Shown here: piece after piece, positions 26,355 to 34,741 of the stretch
Layout: each line of letters opens with the position of its first letter
How positions within the stretch are numbered: position 1 is the stretch's first letter
Origin: Sphingomonas sanguinis
GTDB taxonomy: Bacteria; Pseudomonadota; Alphaproteobacteria; Sphingomonadales; Sphingomonadaceae
Length of the DNA stretch: 45,247 nt
NCBI RefSeq assembly: GCF_001476905.1
Contig: NZ_LDTE01000058.1
Span: 1-45,247, forward strand
Reading direction: 5' to 3'
Notes under the pieces: model-generated
Databases searched by the model: none
Told to the model about the DNA's origin: nothing
What the model saw: only the letters and a program-made list of their open reading frames with translations
Made by a program: the position numbers and the translations under genes

Positions 26355-27704
26355 TCAGTCCTTCCAGATGCGCCCAGTGGCGCAGTTGACGAGTAAGCGG
26401 CTGCTGTCGAGCTGCATCTTCACGCCGGGACGCAGCGGGGTGGCCTGCTTGATGGTGCACTTCGCATCGAAGGGCAGCGGCAGGACATCGAACGGCGTGA
26501 GGCCGAGCAGCGTTTGTGCGTCGTCTGCGTCGAAATCCTCTTCATACCATTCGAGGAACTCGCCGCGTTTGACGATCCGGCCAGGGGCCGAAATCTCAGC
26601 CTCGATGCAACCGTCGCGCCAGTACAGGGTGGCATAGACCGGCCCCAGCGGGGTGACGAACTGCACGACCGTGTCATAGTCGATCGCCAGACGAGCAAGT
26701 ACCTCCGCCTGACCCTCTGGCGCGTAGCGCACGACAGCAGCGGCGAAGGAGTCTATCTCACCGTCTGCGCCGAGTGCGCGCACGACGTCGCGCGCTTCGC
26801 GGCGACCGACGATCTCGTGGGTGGCGCCATGGTTTGGATACACGCCCTCGAAGGGAGCGGGCATGAAGTTTCGCACCACGCCGGGACGGAAGGCATCGTC
26901 GATGGCGTCATAGTGGACGTAGAAGCCGAAGTGCTTGTCGGTGTGTTGCCGGTGAAGGTCGATGGCGATCGCGTGCAGCGCGACGCCAACCGCATCGTTC
27001 GAGATCTTGCTCTCGGCGATCTGGCGCACTGCGCGAGCTTGTTCTGCTATGTCCTGCCGACGGTGCCACATGGCTCTCATGTCGTTAGCGATCGACAAGG
27101 CCAGGAACTTGATGTCCTCCGGCATGGCGGCGGCGAAGCAGGCCGCACCGGTGCTGTTGACCTCCCGTTGCAATACCACGCCGCCAGCGTCGTGAAAGGG
27201 CGGGAACGCGAGCAGATTTACGGGACCGTAATCCGAGATGTTGCTGGGCGAGGGCAGACCGATACATTGCCACGGCCGACCTTGAACCCATTTGCTGATG
27301 AATTCACGTAGCAACTCGAGGTTACGGCCATAGGCGTCGTGCCGGACGATCTCCATCGGAGACAGACCCGGCTTGCCCGTCTGGATCACCCAGACTTCCG
27401 CTCCGATCTCGACCGAACCCGGTTCGTACGGCCGAACTACGGTGCCGAGAGGGAGGGTGAACGGCCTATCGTCTCCCTCGATGGCGAATAACAGAAGGGC
27501 GCCAAGCTCCTTGATTGCGTCATCGTCCAGAGTGTCGATTGTATCGACGCCATCCTCACGCCCGCTGCATCGTAGATCAACCATGATCGCGGATGCCAAG
27601 ACAGTGGCGAGCAATGTTCCGTTTTCCAGTTCAACCGAGCGCAAGGCAGCATCGAACTTATCGACCAGCGTGGCTTCAAGCAGGTCAGTTGCGAACGTCT
27701 TCAT
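26355..27704 (-). CDS. Orphan protein, 449 aa, last gene of the RepA-type operon
   Basis: I do not recognise this protein. It has no signal peptide or membrane helix. The N-terminal half is helical and acidic (DLLEATLVDKFDAALRSVEL, DDDAIKELGALLLFAIEGDD). The middle has NISDYGPVNLLAFPPFHDAGG and a helical segment rich in His and Arg (AMWHRRQDIAEQARAVRQIAE). The C-terminal part is beta-rich (YATLYWRDGCIEAEIS, KCTIKQATPLRPGVKMQLDSS). GGAG before ATG 27704 fixes the start; upstream in-frame codons have no such site. It follows the RepA-like gene by 159 bp on the same strand, so a role in replication or maintenance of the element is possible, as inference only. Confidence 0.75.
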   Translation of the reverse strand: MKTFATDLLEATLVDKFDAALRSVELENGTLLATVLASAIMVDLRCSGREDGVDTIDTLDDDAIKELGALLLFAIEGDDRPFTLPLGTVVRPYEPGSVEIGAEVWVIQTGKPGLSPMEIVRHDAYGRNLELLREFISKWVQGRPWQCIGLPSPSNISDYGPVNLLAFPPFHDAGGVVLQREVNSTGAACFAAAMPEDIKFLALSIANDMRAMWHRRQDIAEQARAVRQIAESKISNDAVGVALHAIAIDLHRQHTDKHFGFYVHYDAIDDAFRPGVVRNFMPAPFEGVYPNHGATHEIVGRREARDVVRALGADGEIDSFAAAVVRYAPEGQAEVLARLAIDYDTVVQFVTPLGPVYATLYWRDGCIEAEISAPGRIVKRGEFLEWYEEDFDADDAQTLLGLTPFDVLPLPFDAKCTIKQATPLRPGVKMQLDSSRLLVNCATGRIWKD

Positions 27705-27863
27705 TCTAAATACTCCTTTTTTTCCTTTCTCTGGCTTTCGCCAATCTTCTTCAGAATCGATCGATTGCAGGTCGACTGTGAGGAGGGAAAAAAGAGGAGA
27801 AGGGGTGACGCTCGCCCAGGACGCTGTCAGGGCTGATGAGCGGCCTGATGGCCGCGACATGCT

Positions 27864-29327
27864 CTATGGCTGGTCGATGGATGCATCGGTCTGGCCGATA
27901 TAGAAATGTCGGCTATTGCGCTTGATGAGGACGCCGCGCTCCTCAAGTTTTTGAAAGTGCCAGGCGATGCTGCCGGCACGCGCGCCGGTCTTGCCGCCGC
28001 CTGAGGCACTGCCGACCAGCGACCGCGCGGGCAGGGGTTCCTCGGCATGCATGGCCTTGAGTATCTTCATGACGCGGTTGGCGGAGACGCGCTGACCATC
28101 GGCAAGGTCGGGGTAGGTCACGCCCATAACCTGCATCACGAGGTCGGTGCCCGGAGTGTAGTCCTGCTCGACTCGTTGGGATCGGTCAGCGCGAGACGGT
28201 GCAGTGCGTGAAGTCTTCGGCTTGGCCCGGGACCGCGGCGGCGTCGGTTCGCTGGCATCAGTGCCCTCGTCATCGGTGGGGGCAGGGAGGCCCACCTCGC
28301 GGAACGCCCCCTGCGCGTCGCGGATGAGGTAGCGTGGCTCGCGGCAGACACCGAGCAGATTGGCCTTGGCGGCATAGATGACGAGGAAGTCCTTGCGCTC
28401 GATATCGGGGAAGAGGTCGCGAAGCTCCTCCGCCTCGTAGTAGGGCCCTCCCTTCTCGCGCCATTCCTGGATGAGGCGCACCTCGACCGCCATGCGCGGT
28501 GCCGTGGTCCACATGGCAACGCCGCGCAGACGGGAGGCGGCGCTCCCCCACGGATCCTTCTTGGGGACGAAAGCGGCCTTCGGGACATGGCCGATGATCG
28601 TGAAGAACACACCGAGCGCTTCGCACAGGCGTCCGAGATAGAAGAAGAAGTTGGTGGTGGCCTCGCCCTCCATGCCGTCAAACCCGGCCATGCTGGTGGC
28701 GGAGTCCATGACGACGCCGACGATCCGGTCCTCCGGATCGTCGTGACGTGCGTTCCACTCGGTGATGTAGCGGCGAACCTCGGTCATGACCTCGGAGGGA
28801 CGCCAGACGCGGTCGTCGCCGAAGCGCAGGAGGCTGGCGTTGGGGTGGCCGAACTCGTCCTCGGTCATGCTGAGGAACGGCATGACGTGGAGGCGCGAGC
28901 AGGTCTCGTGCGCGACGGCCGCACTCTGGTGCATCGTGTTCTGCACGATGTCGCGCAGACGGCCGACGATCTGCGGCCGGGCGTCCTCGGCGGTGAGGAT
29001 CAGGACATGGCCGGTGCCGTTGATCTTGCCGCCCAGCCAGGTGGGGGCCCGGTGCTCCGGGCGGCTCGCGATCATCGCCGCCATCCAGAGCAGAAGCTGC
29101 GTCTTGCCGGTCGAGCCCGCGCCGAACCAGACGGCGGCGCCCTGGGCCGCCAGCCAGCCGTCGATCCGGAAGGGGATGGTCGGGGTCGCGTCCTCGAAAT
29201 GGTGGCTGGCCAGCCATTTGTCGGTCTCGGGCTGGGAGTCCCAGCGTCGCGTCGGCGCAACATGCGCCGACGCGGGTCGGCGATCCGAATGCTTCGGATC
29301 GCTTGGTATGGCATTCGATTTGGACAT
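27864..29327 (-). CDS. RepA-type P-loop helicase/ATPase (AAA_25, RecA fold)
   Basis: This protein of 487 residues carries a RecA-fold ATPase core like that of the RSF1010/IncQ RepA helicases and related AAA_25 proteins. Walker A is GAGSTGKT (residues 69-76), followed by LLLWMAAMIASRP. The HVLILTAEDA segment carries the catalytic-acid position, Walker B is IVGVVMDSATSM, and FTIIGHVPK fits the sensor strand. A charged linker and a winged-helix-like end follow (SIAWHFQKLEERGVLIKRNSRHFYI). The IncQ helicase is about 280 residues, so the C-terminal 190 are extra. I prefer ATG 29327; ATG 29384 is in frame but has no ribosome-binding site. It is downstream of three exonuclease-fold genes and part of a leftward operon. 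Confidence 0.82.
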   Translation of the reverse strand: MSKSNAIPSDPKHSDRRPASAHVAPTRRWDSQPETDKWLASHHFEDATPTIPFRIDGWLAAQGAAVWFGAGSTGKTQLLLWMAAMIASRPEHRAPTWLGGKINGTGHVLILTAEDARPQIVGRLRDIVQNTMHQSAAVAHETCSRLHVMPFLSMTEDEFGHPNASLLRFGDDRVWRPSEVMTEVRRYITEWNARHDDPEDRIVGVVMDSATSMAGFDGMEGEATTNFFFYLGRLCEALGVFFTIIGHVPKAAFVPKKDPWGSAASRLRGVAMWTTAPRMAVEVRLIQEWREKGGPYYEAEELRDLFPDIERKDFLVIYAAKANLLGVCREPRYLIRDAQGAFREVGLPAPTDDEGTDASEPTPPRSRAKPKTSRTAPSRADRSQRVEQDYTPGTDLVMQVMGVTYPDLADGQRVSANRVMKILKAMHAEEPLPARSLVGSASGGGKTGARAGSIAWHFQKLEERGVLIKRNSRHFYIGQTDASIDQP

Positions 29328-29421
29328 GCTGGCCAATCCCGGTTGCGGGTCGTGCTCATGATGAGCGCGACGGGAATTCAGCATTCAGCGTACAAAGCCT
29401 TTATATATGTTTATGGGCCAT

Positions 29422-29446
29422 GGGCGGCTGAATGTATCAGCCGCCC
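29422..29446. promoter_or_regulatory. Perfect 10-bp hairpin upstream of the RepA-type gene
   Basis: GGGCGGCTGA-ATGTA-TCAGCCGCCC is a perfect 10-bp inverted repeat with a 5-nt loop. It lies between the end of the exonuclease-like gene (29518) and the RepA-type gene. No T-run follows on the leftward strand, so a simple intrinsic terminator is unlikely. An AT-rich stretch (TTATATATG at 29401-29409) just downstream could be the promoter of the RepA-type gene, which would make the palindrome an operator or an attenuator. Confidence 0.55.
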
Positions 29447-29517
29447 TGGTCCCAGTGCGCGCGCTGAAAAAATTGCGGGCGATGGTTAACGCGGGCGCAG
29501 GGCCTCTTGCGCGATCG

Positions 29518-30375
29518 TCAGGGTGACGGGATCAGCTCTTCGACCTTGGCGGCTTCAAGCGTGAAGGCTTGGCGCAACACCTCGGCGCCGTAGCGCTCCC
29601 AGTCGGCGGCGTAGGGACGGTGAGACAGGTGTTCGGAGACGAAGCTGGTCAGCCGCTGCGTCGCTTCCAGCGTCGACACGCTTCCGCCCAGCAGATGCCG
29701 CCAGCGCATGAGGAGCATCAGGGTCGAGAGGACATCTCCCTCCGCCACGGCCTTGACCGACGACCATTTGCCCTGATCCATCAGCTTGCTGACCTGATCC
29801 GGGCGGCAGGTGATCTTGGCGGGCACGCCGAGTTTGGCAGCGACCTCGGCGAGGTGCGCGGATTTGGCGCCGCCACACATCTCGCTCATCAGGTCGAGAT
29901 GTCCCGACGCCTCGCGCCGCCATGGCGAATGCAGGCCTGCCAGTGAAGGAGGCAGGCGCAGCCCCGCAGCGACGGCGGCGAGCATGATCTGCGGCATATC
30001 GGCGTGGAATCCACCCCAGGTCACGATCTGGACATGACCCAGTTGCGCCATGTCGGCGAGAAAGGCACCGACGATGCCAGCCTCGTCGAGTTCGGGACAC
30101 CCGCGTGTCTCCATTCGCACCGGGCGCAAGCCGTCGTCACCGTCGGTGAGGATGAGCCAGGAGAGGGTCACAATCTTCTGGCACGGCCAGCGCGGTGTCA
30201 CGCGCGGGTCATTGCGGCGCTCGCGCGGCTCGATGTCGGCGACGTCGGCAGGGCAGAAGCGTTCGGCCGCAAGATAGCGACCATGGACTTCATGATCGTA
30301 GCGGCATTCCGCATCGAGCACGACGACATAAGCAGGGGTGTCGCTCTTCCAGAGGCGAGCGGGATCGATATGCAT
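29518..30375 (-). CDS. Predicted 3'-5' exonuclease, PolB-like DEDD fold
   Basis: This 285-residue protein fits the predicted PolB-like 3'-5' exonuclease group (DNA_pol_B_exo2). Exo I reads VVVLDAEC (Asp21, Glu23), Exo II reads VTWGGFHADMP (Asp126, where the family has NGRGFDLP), HLDLMS follows at Asp161, and Exo III reads AEGDVLSTLM (Asp214). At the position four residues before Asp214, where DEDDy enzymes carry Tyr, I see Val210. The four acidic residues are kept, so metal binding is likely; the missing Tyr may change activity. AGGAG before ATG 30375 sets the start. It belongs to a leftward operon with two look-alike genes upstream and a RepA-type ATPase downstream, suggesting a role in element replication. 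Confidence 0.8.
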   Translation of the reverse strand: MHIDPARLWKSDTPAYVVVLDAECRYDHEVHGRYLAAERFCPADVADIEPRERRNDPRVTPRWPCQKIVTLSWLILTDGDDGLRPVRMETRGCPELDEAGIVGAFLADMAQLGHVQIVTWGGFHADMPQIMLAAVAAGLRLPPSLAGLHSPWRREASGHLDLMSEMCGGAKSAHLAEVAAKLGVPAKITCRPDQVSKLMDQGKWSSVKAVAEGDVLSTLMLLMRWRHLLGGSVSTLEATQRLTSFVSEHLSHRPYAADWERYGAEVLRQAFTLEAAKVEELIPSP

Positions 30376-30421
30376 GGTAATTCTCCTATCGAAGGAAGGT
30401 CCGGGATGAGGGGGGTGGGCT

Positions 30422-31075
30422 TCAGAGGGCGATGGGTTGCTCGCCCCGCCAGCGGTCCAGCGCCCGAAGTGCTGCTTGTGCAGGGTGATCGGCGTCATCG
30501 AAGTCGCCGAAGCCTTGAGCCCAGCATCGCCATCCGGCGATCGCCTCGCCGATCAGTTCGACAGCAGTCGTGCTCGGATCCGGCAGCAGGAAGGTCGGCA
30601 TTGACCCCTCGCATTCGTCGACCGGCGTCTGCAGCGGGCACATGCAGGGCATGAGATGCGCGCGTGCCTGACGAAGGTGCCATGTGTGGCCGAGCGGCAG
30701 GGCCCGCCATCGTCCCGCGGTGTCGGCGGCGGCCATGATGATCTCTGGGTGGCGCGCCGGATCGGCCAGCGCGAGCAGACGGTAGGGGACGGCGCCGAAA
30801 TTGTCCCAACTGATCACGGCACCGGGTGATGCGATGTGCGGCTCCAGCCAGTCGAGCAGATCAAGGACGGTATCCCCTTCGCCGAGGCACCGAGCCTCGG
30901 TCGAGAAGCGGTAGCCGTCATGATCCGGGGAGACCGTGAGCATGCCGATCCCGCAGAGGATGCGGGCATCCGGTCTGTTACGCGCGGCGGGACAGGCCCC
31001 GATGGTGCGGATGGCGAGTGCGATCGACGCGGGCGCGAAACCTCGCTCCTCGATCGACAGGTCGATGAAAGACAT
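30422..31075 (-). CDS. Exonuclease-fold-like protein, 217 aa, catalytic residues lost
   Basis: No family is certain, but the layout mirrors the downstream exonuclease: an opening strand MSFIDLSIEERG, a central strand-helix AVISWDNFGAVPYRLLALA (compare VTWGGFHADMPQIMLAAVA), and a late helix PDPSTTAVELIGEAIAGW (compare EGDVLSTLMLLMRW). The Exo I DxE pair and the Exo II Asp are absent, so it is probably catalytically dead if the relation is true. ATG 31075 is preferred because AAGGA lies before it; earlier ATGs at 31081, 31093 and 31102 lack this. It is exactly as long as the next upstream gene (217 residues), which supports a duplication. Confidence 0.72.
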   Translation of the reverse strand: MSFIDLSIEERGFAPASIALAIRTIGACPAARNRPDARILCGIGMLTVSPDHDGYRFSTEARCLGEGDTVLDLLDWLEPHIASPGAVISWDNFGAVPYRLLALADPARHPEIIMAAADTAGRWRALPLGHTWHLRQARAHLMPCMCPLQTPVDECEGSMPTFLLPDPSTTAVELIGEAIAGWRCWAQGFGDFDDADHPAQAALRALDRWRGEQPIAL

Positions 31076-31117
31076 GGGCATTTCCTTGGGCATTGGCCGC
31101 ATGGCGGCCGTGTGGGA

Positions 31118-31771
31118 TCAGTTGGTTACGGACAGCAGGTCCGCGACGTGCGCTTGCGCCGCGGCGTGATCGCTTTCGCCGAGCCAGACGGAGAGATGGT
31201 CGCTGAGGACGGCCGCGATGCTATGTCCGACCGGGTTCAGCGCGGCGAAGCGCCGTATGACCAGCCGAAAGGTGGCGATTGCATCGACTTGCACCTGCCC
31301 CTCGATCTCGCTGATGTTCGACCGCAGCCAGTCGGCGAAGCGGCGGCCCCGATCGACCTGGGCATGGAGAATGTTCATGTTCGCGCAGGCCTGCGCGAAG
31401 GTCAGCCGTTTGTCGTCATGGCTGGCGGTCAGGTTCAGAGCATATTGCTGACCGCATCCCGCGAGCGCGCGGATGCAGGGCGACCATTTGGCACCGGGCA
31501 GGCGATCGAGAAGTGCCGCGTCATCATCCAGGCCATATCCGGCGATCGTTGCGCCATCGCGGAGCAGCTGTTCGTCAAGCCATGTCAGGAGCCACTCGGC
31601 GGGATCAGAAGGCTGGAGGACACAGCTGTCGAGGGCGAAGTGAATGTCCGGATCGCGCAGTTCGGCGGTCAGAATGGCGGCACCGATGGGGATCTGGCGG
31701 TCGACGCCCAGGCGATGACCGATATCGAGCCGGGCGACGCTCAGGGCCGTGATGATAGGTGAAGGAAGCAT
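31118..31771 (-). CDS. Second exonuclease-fold-like protein, 217 aa, first gene of the operon
   Basis: This 217-residue protein has the same spacing of elements as its two downstream neighbours: an opening strand ALSVARLDIGHRLG (Asp16), a middle ATIAGYGLDDDAALLDRL and a late helix VQVDAIATFRLVIRR. The middle has three Asp where Exo II would fall, and Asp163 aligns with the Exo III Asp. No DxE pair is seen. The relation to a DEDD fold is inferred from pattern alone. ATG 31771 is chosen; ATG 31798 is possible. The next gene starts 42 bp downstream, in the same direction. Confidence 0.68.
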   Translation of the reverse strand: MLPSPIITALSVARLDIGHRLGVDRQIPIGAAILTAELRDPDIHFALDSCVLQPSDPAEWLLTWLDEQLLRDGATIAGYGLDDDAALLDRLPGAKWSPCIRALAGCGQQYALNLTASHDDKRLTFAQACANMNILHAQVDRGRRFADWLRSNISEIEGQVQVDAIATFRLVIRRFAALNPVGHSIAAVLSDHLSVWLGESDHAAAQAHVADLLSVTN

Positions 31772-31899
31772 AGGCAATGTGCTCCAGGCACGCGCCATTG
31801 TCGCCCACGCCGCGTGAGGCGGCGGGGGTTTAAGACGCGTGGATGGTGGGGGATGACCGGCAGAACCGGCCGACGATGAAAATTCTGACCGAAGGCCGA

Positions 31900-31925
31900 G
31901 TCGGCGGATGCCGACCCTATTTTTT
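31900..31925 (+). terminator. Intrinsic-terminator-like hairpin
   Basis: GTCGGC-GGAT-GCCGAC (31900-31915) forms a 6-bp stem and is followed by CCTATTTTTT. The T-run is on the + strand. No + gene ends here, so it may block antisense transcripts from the leftward operon or end a short leader transcript ahead of the subtilase operon. Confidence 0.5.
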
Positions 31926-32101
31926 CCTTTCGTTCAGAACCTTCGCTTCATCCGTCCGTACGGATCAGCGCCATCGCCGCCTCTTTTCCGTGCCAGTGGC
32001 ATGGCTTCGCCTTTCAGAGGCACTTCCAGGCTGTCGCAATTCGTTAAGGAATCGAATATAGCCTGATTGTGTCCGTGGGTGCTCTCCTACGGACCGGGGC
32101 G

Positions 32102-32234
32102 TGAGAACCCTGCGCATAGAGCCGGTCAATATGACCAAATTCGGTCGCGGAGCACTTCTGTGACCGGATGGCGGACACGTATGTCCAGGCCATCCGGCTA
32201 AAGGTGTTCGCGCCAGTCTATGCGCTGGTTCTCA
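32102..32234 (+). promoter_or_regulatory. Structured element upstream of the subtilase operon
   Basis: An outer helix joins 32102-32120 (TGAGAACCCTGCGCATAGA) with 32217-32234 (TCTATGCGCTGGTTCTCA), complementary apart from one mismatch and one bulge. Inside is a strong hairpin at 32164-32197: CCGGATGGC pairs with GCCATCCGG, enclosing GGACA-CGTA-TGTCC. A competing helix, CCGGTCA at 32122-32128 with TGACCGG at 32161-32167, shares the CCGG at 32164-32167, so the two folds exclude each other. This looks like a regulatory RNA or a small inverted-repeat element. No clear flanking duplication is visible. Confidence 0.55.
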
Positions 32235-32254
32235 ACTTCCGGTCTCCAGAAGGC

Positions 32255-32315
32255 CGGCACCCCGCCATTTCACGGGGTGCCGCCGGCTGTCCGGCGCGCA
32301 TCCCCATCGGGGGAT
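32255..32315 (+). promoter_or_regulatory. Three hairpins in the 5' leader, the last hiding the ribosome-binding site
   Basis: CGGCACCCCG (32255-32264) pairs with CGGGGTGCCG (32273-32282), 10 bp perfect. CGCCGG (32281-32286) pairs with CCGGCG (32291-32296). ATCCCC (32300-32305) pairs with GGGGAT (32310-32315). The last one covers the GGGGGA Shine-Dalgarno, 3 bp before the ATG at 32319, so opening it would be needed for translation. Confidence 0.6.
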
Positions 32316-32318
32316 AAT

Positions 32319-34715
32319 ATGGTTGGGATACGGGGGATTAGGGCAGCGTCGGCCAGCATGCTGGCGATGACGATCGCCGCCTGCGGGGGCGGCGGCGCGA
32401 TCAGCAGTTCGGGCAGCATAGCGACGCCACCGCCGACTGGCGGCTCGACGCCGACGCCCAGTCCATCACCGACGCCTGCGCCGACACCGACGCCCGCGCC
32501 GACGCCATCGCCAAGTCCGACACCGTCGCCAACGCCGTCGCCGAGCCCAACGCCCTCGCCGTCTCCGACGCCTTCACCCACACCCACGCCGACACCGGCC
32601 CCCACGCCAACGCCGACGCCGACGCCGCCGGTCTATTCGACGCCGGTGCCGCCACCGCCGGGCTATGTCATCACGCCATCGGACCGCCAGCCGATCCGCT
32701 CGGTCAACGACACGCCCGAGTTCCGCCGCAACTACGGTGCGAACGAGTTCATGAATGCGCTCTACGCGCTCGACAGCGGGCACACCGGTCAGGGTGTCAC
32801 CGTCGCGGTGGTCGACGATGGCGTGATGAACGTGAACGGCGAGCTCGACGGCCGCATCGACCAGACGCTTTCCAAGGACTTCGGCTATATCGTGGCCGCC
32901 GACGGCACCCGGACCAAGCGCAACGAGCTGGGCAGCGCAGCGTCGGACCACGGTACGGCGGTCGCCAACATCATCGCCGCCAGGGTTAATGGCGGTGGCG
33001 CGGTGGGTTATGCGCCGTCCGCGACGATCGTCGCGCTCCGTGTCGCCGACTGGGACGAGAAGACGCAAGGGGAAATCTTGTGGCACACCGACGAGGCCAT
33101 CCGCTATGCGGCGGACAAGGGGATCAAGATCGTCAGTTCATCGCTGGTCGGTGGCAGCGCGAGCTGGACTGCGGCAACCGAAAGGCTGGCGGCGACCGGC
33201 GGGCTGCTGGTCAACTCCACCGGCAATTACGGCGCTGCCGATCCCCATAATAGCCAGTGGATCAGCGCCGACAAGCGCCAGGCACTTCTGTTCGTCGGCG
33301 CGCTCAGCCCGGCGCTGACCGCCTACGAAATCGAGGCCTATTCCAACCGGGCGGGGTCGATGAAGGACCGCACCGTCGTTGCGGTCGGCGCCAATGTTAC
33401 CACGCTGGTCGATGGTACGGTCGGCGTCTTCTCCGGCACCAGTTCGGCGGCACCGGTGGTCGCAGGTCTCGCCGCCGACATCCTGTCCAAATGGCCGCAG
33501 CTGAGCGGCCAGCAGGCAGGCGACGTCATCCTGAAGACTGCCAAGGACATTGGTGCACCGGGGCCGGACGAGGTGTTCGGCATGGGGCTGGTCGACTTCA
33601 AGGCGGCGCTGTCGCCGGTCAATCCGACGCTGTCGAACGGCAGCACTCAGACCAGCGTCGCCAAGTCGGTGATGGTGGTGCCGACGGCGGTCGGCACCGC
33701 TGCGATCCAGACGGCGCTGTCGCATGTGACGGTGCTCGACGCCTATGGCCGCGACTTTTCGGGTTCGGTCGCGGCGCTCGTCGTCCAGCCGCAGGTGATG
33801 GCCGACCGCCGCATCGAGCGGCGGGTCCAGCAGATGGGGCGACAGGCGAGCCTGTCACTCGGCGGTTTCAGCGGAACGATGGGCTTTACCAGCACCCGCT
33901 TCGGCCCGGGACAGGATCAGGTTCGAGCCGCAGCGACGGCAGGCACCTTTGGTTACACTGACGGGACGACCGGGGTTCATGCGGCATGGAATGCCAGCGA
34001 CATGCTCCAGGCCGACGTCATGGGTCTGGCGCCCTTCGCCGATGGCGTGCTCGCCTATGCCCCGCAGGCCGGGACCAGCCTCGGCGTCGACCGGGCGGTC
34101 GGTGGCGGACGGCTCGGGCTGACCATGGCGGCGGGGCGAGCCAGCGGGAGTGCCGCGCAGGCGATGACGCTGGGCTGGAGCCGGGGTGGCCTCGATCTGC
34201 GCGCGTCGTTCATCGACGAGGATGGCACGCTGATGGGTATGCCGACCGGTGCCGGTGCGCTGCGATTGGGACGCGGCGCCCGCACCGTCATGGTCGAAGT
34301 CCACCACCGCATCGGTGTGACCGATGGCTGGGCGCTGGAGGGCTATGGCTCACTGGGTGTGACCCGGCTGAAGATTGACACCGCCTCGCTCGTCACCGGC
34401 GCCACCCCGATCCTCGGCAGCCGGATCGGCGTGCAGGCAATCGGTGCGGTACCCGGCGGCCTGCTGACGCTCGGGATCGCGCAGCCGCTCGCCATCGAGG
34501 CGGGCGCGGCGGAGCTGACCCTGGGCACCGGCTACGACCTTGCCAGCCGTTCAGTCATGTACGGTGTCACCCGCGCCAGCCTTGTGGGGCAACGCCGCGT
34601 CCAACTCACCGCTGGCTACATCACCCGCACCGCCATGCCGCTCCGCCTCGGCGTCATGCACGACGTCACAGACGGCTCCGTCGCCGCACTCGTCGGCTGG
34701 CACACCGGCTTCTGA
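32319..34715 (+). CDS. Lipoprotein subtilisin-like (S8) protease with probable autotransporter barrel
   Basis: This protein of 798 residues is an outer-surface serine protease. The signal ends in the lipobox TIAAC, so Cys22 is probably lipidated. A Pro-Thr/Ser repeat linker spans about residues 37-104. The subtilase domain has the catalytic Asp166 (VAVVDDGV), His211 ([12 protein letters not shown]), the oxyanion Asn303 (STGN) and nucleophile Ser375 (FSGTSSAAP). The last 270 or so residues are glycine-rich with alternating strands ([31 protein letters not shown]) and end in Phe, as in autotransporter beta-domains. A lipidated N-terminus plus a barrel is seen in some alphaproteobacterial subtilases. 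ATG 32319 is preferred over earlier in-frame codons because it opens the signal. Two genes follow in the same direction. Confidence 0.88.
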   Translation: MVGIRGIRAASASMLAMTIAACGGGGAISSSGSIATPPPTGGSTPTPSPSPTPAPTPTPAPTPSPSPTPSPTPSPSPTPSPSPTPSPTPTPTPAPTPTPTPTPPVYSTPVPPPPGYVITPSDRQPIRSVNDTPEFRRNYGANEFMNALYALDSGHTGQGVTVAVVDDGVMNVNGELDGRIDQTLSKDFGYIVAADGTRTKRNELGSAASDHGTAVANIIAARVNGGGAVGYAPSATIVALRVADWDEKTQGEILWHTDEAIRYAADKGIKIVSSSLVGGSASWTAATERLAATGGLLVNSTGNYGAADPHNSQWISADKRQALLFVGALSPALTAYEIEAYSNRAGSMKDRTVVAVGANVTTLVDGTVGVFSGTSSAAPVVAGLAADILSKWPQLSGQQAGDVILKTAKDIGAPGPDEVFGMGLVDFKAALSPVNPTLSNGSTQTSVAKSVMVVPTAVGTAAIQTALSHVTVLDAYGRDFSGSVAALVVQPQVMADRRIERRVQQMGRQASLSLGGFSGTMGFTSTRFGPGQDQVRAAATAGTFGYTDGTTGVHAAWNASDMLQADVMGLAPFADGVLAYAPQAGTSLGVDRAVGGGRLGLTMAAGRASGSAAQAMTLGWSRGGLDLRASFIDEDGTLMGMPTGAGALRLGRGARTVMVEVHHRIGVTDGWALEGYGSLGVTRLKIDTASLVTGATPILGSRIGVQAIGAVPGGLLTLGIAQPLAIEAGAAELTLGTGYDLASRSVMYGVTRASLVGQRRVQLTAGYITRTAMPLRLGVMHDVTDGSVAALVGWHTGF

Positions 34716-34741
34716 TCTGACCATCTCACAGGGAGAGACTC

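Noticed and set aside
31843..32061. 72-codon rightward ORF in the gap before the subtilase
   Set aside because: It runs through a terminator-like hairpin and shows no domain-like content.
32430..32640. Dense short repeats (CCGACGCC-like) that could suggest a CRISPR or minisatellite
   Set aside because: They lie in frame in the subtilase gene and encode its Pro-Thr/Ser linker; there is no constant repeat-spacer length.
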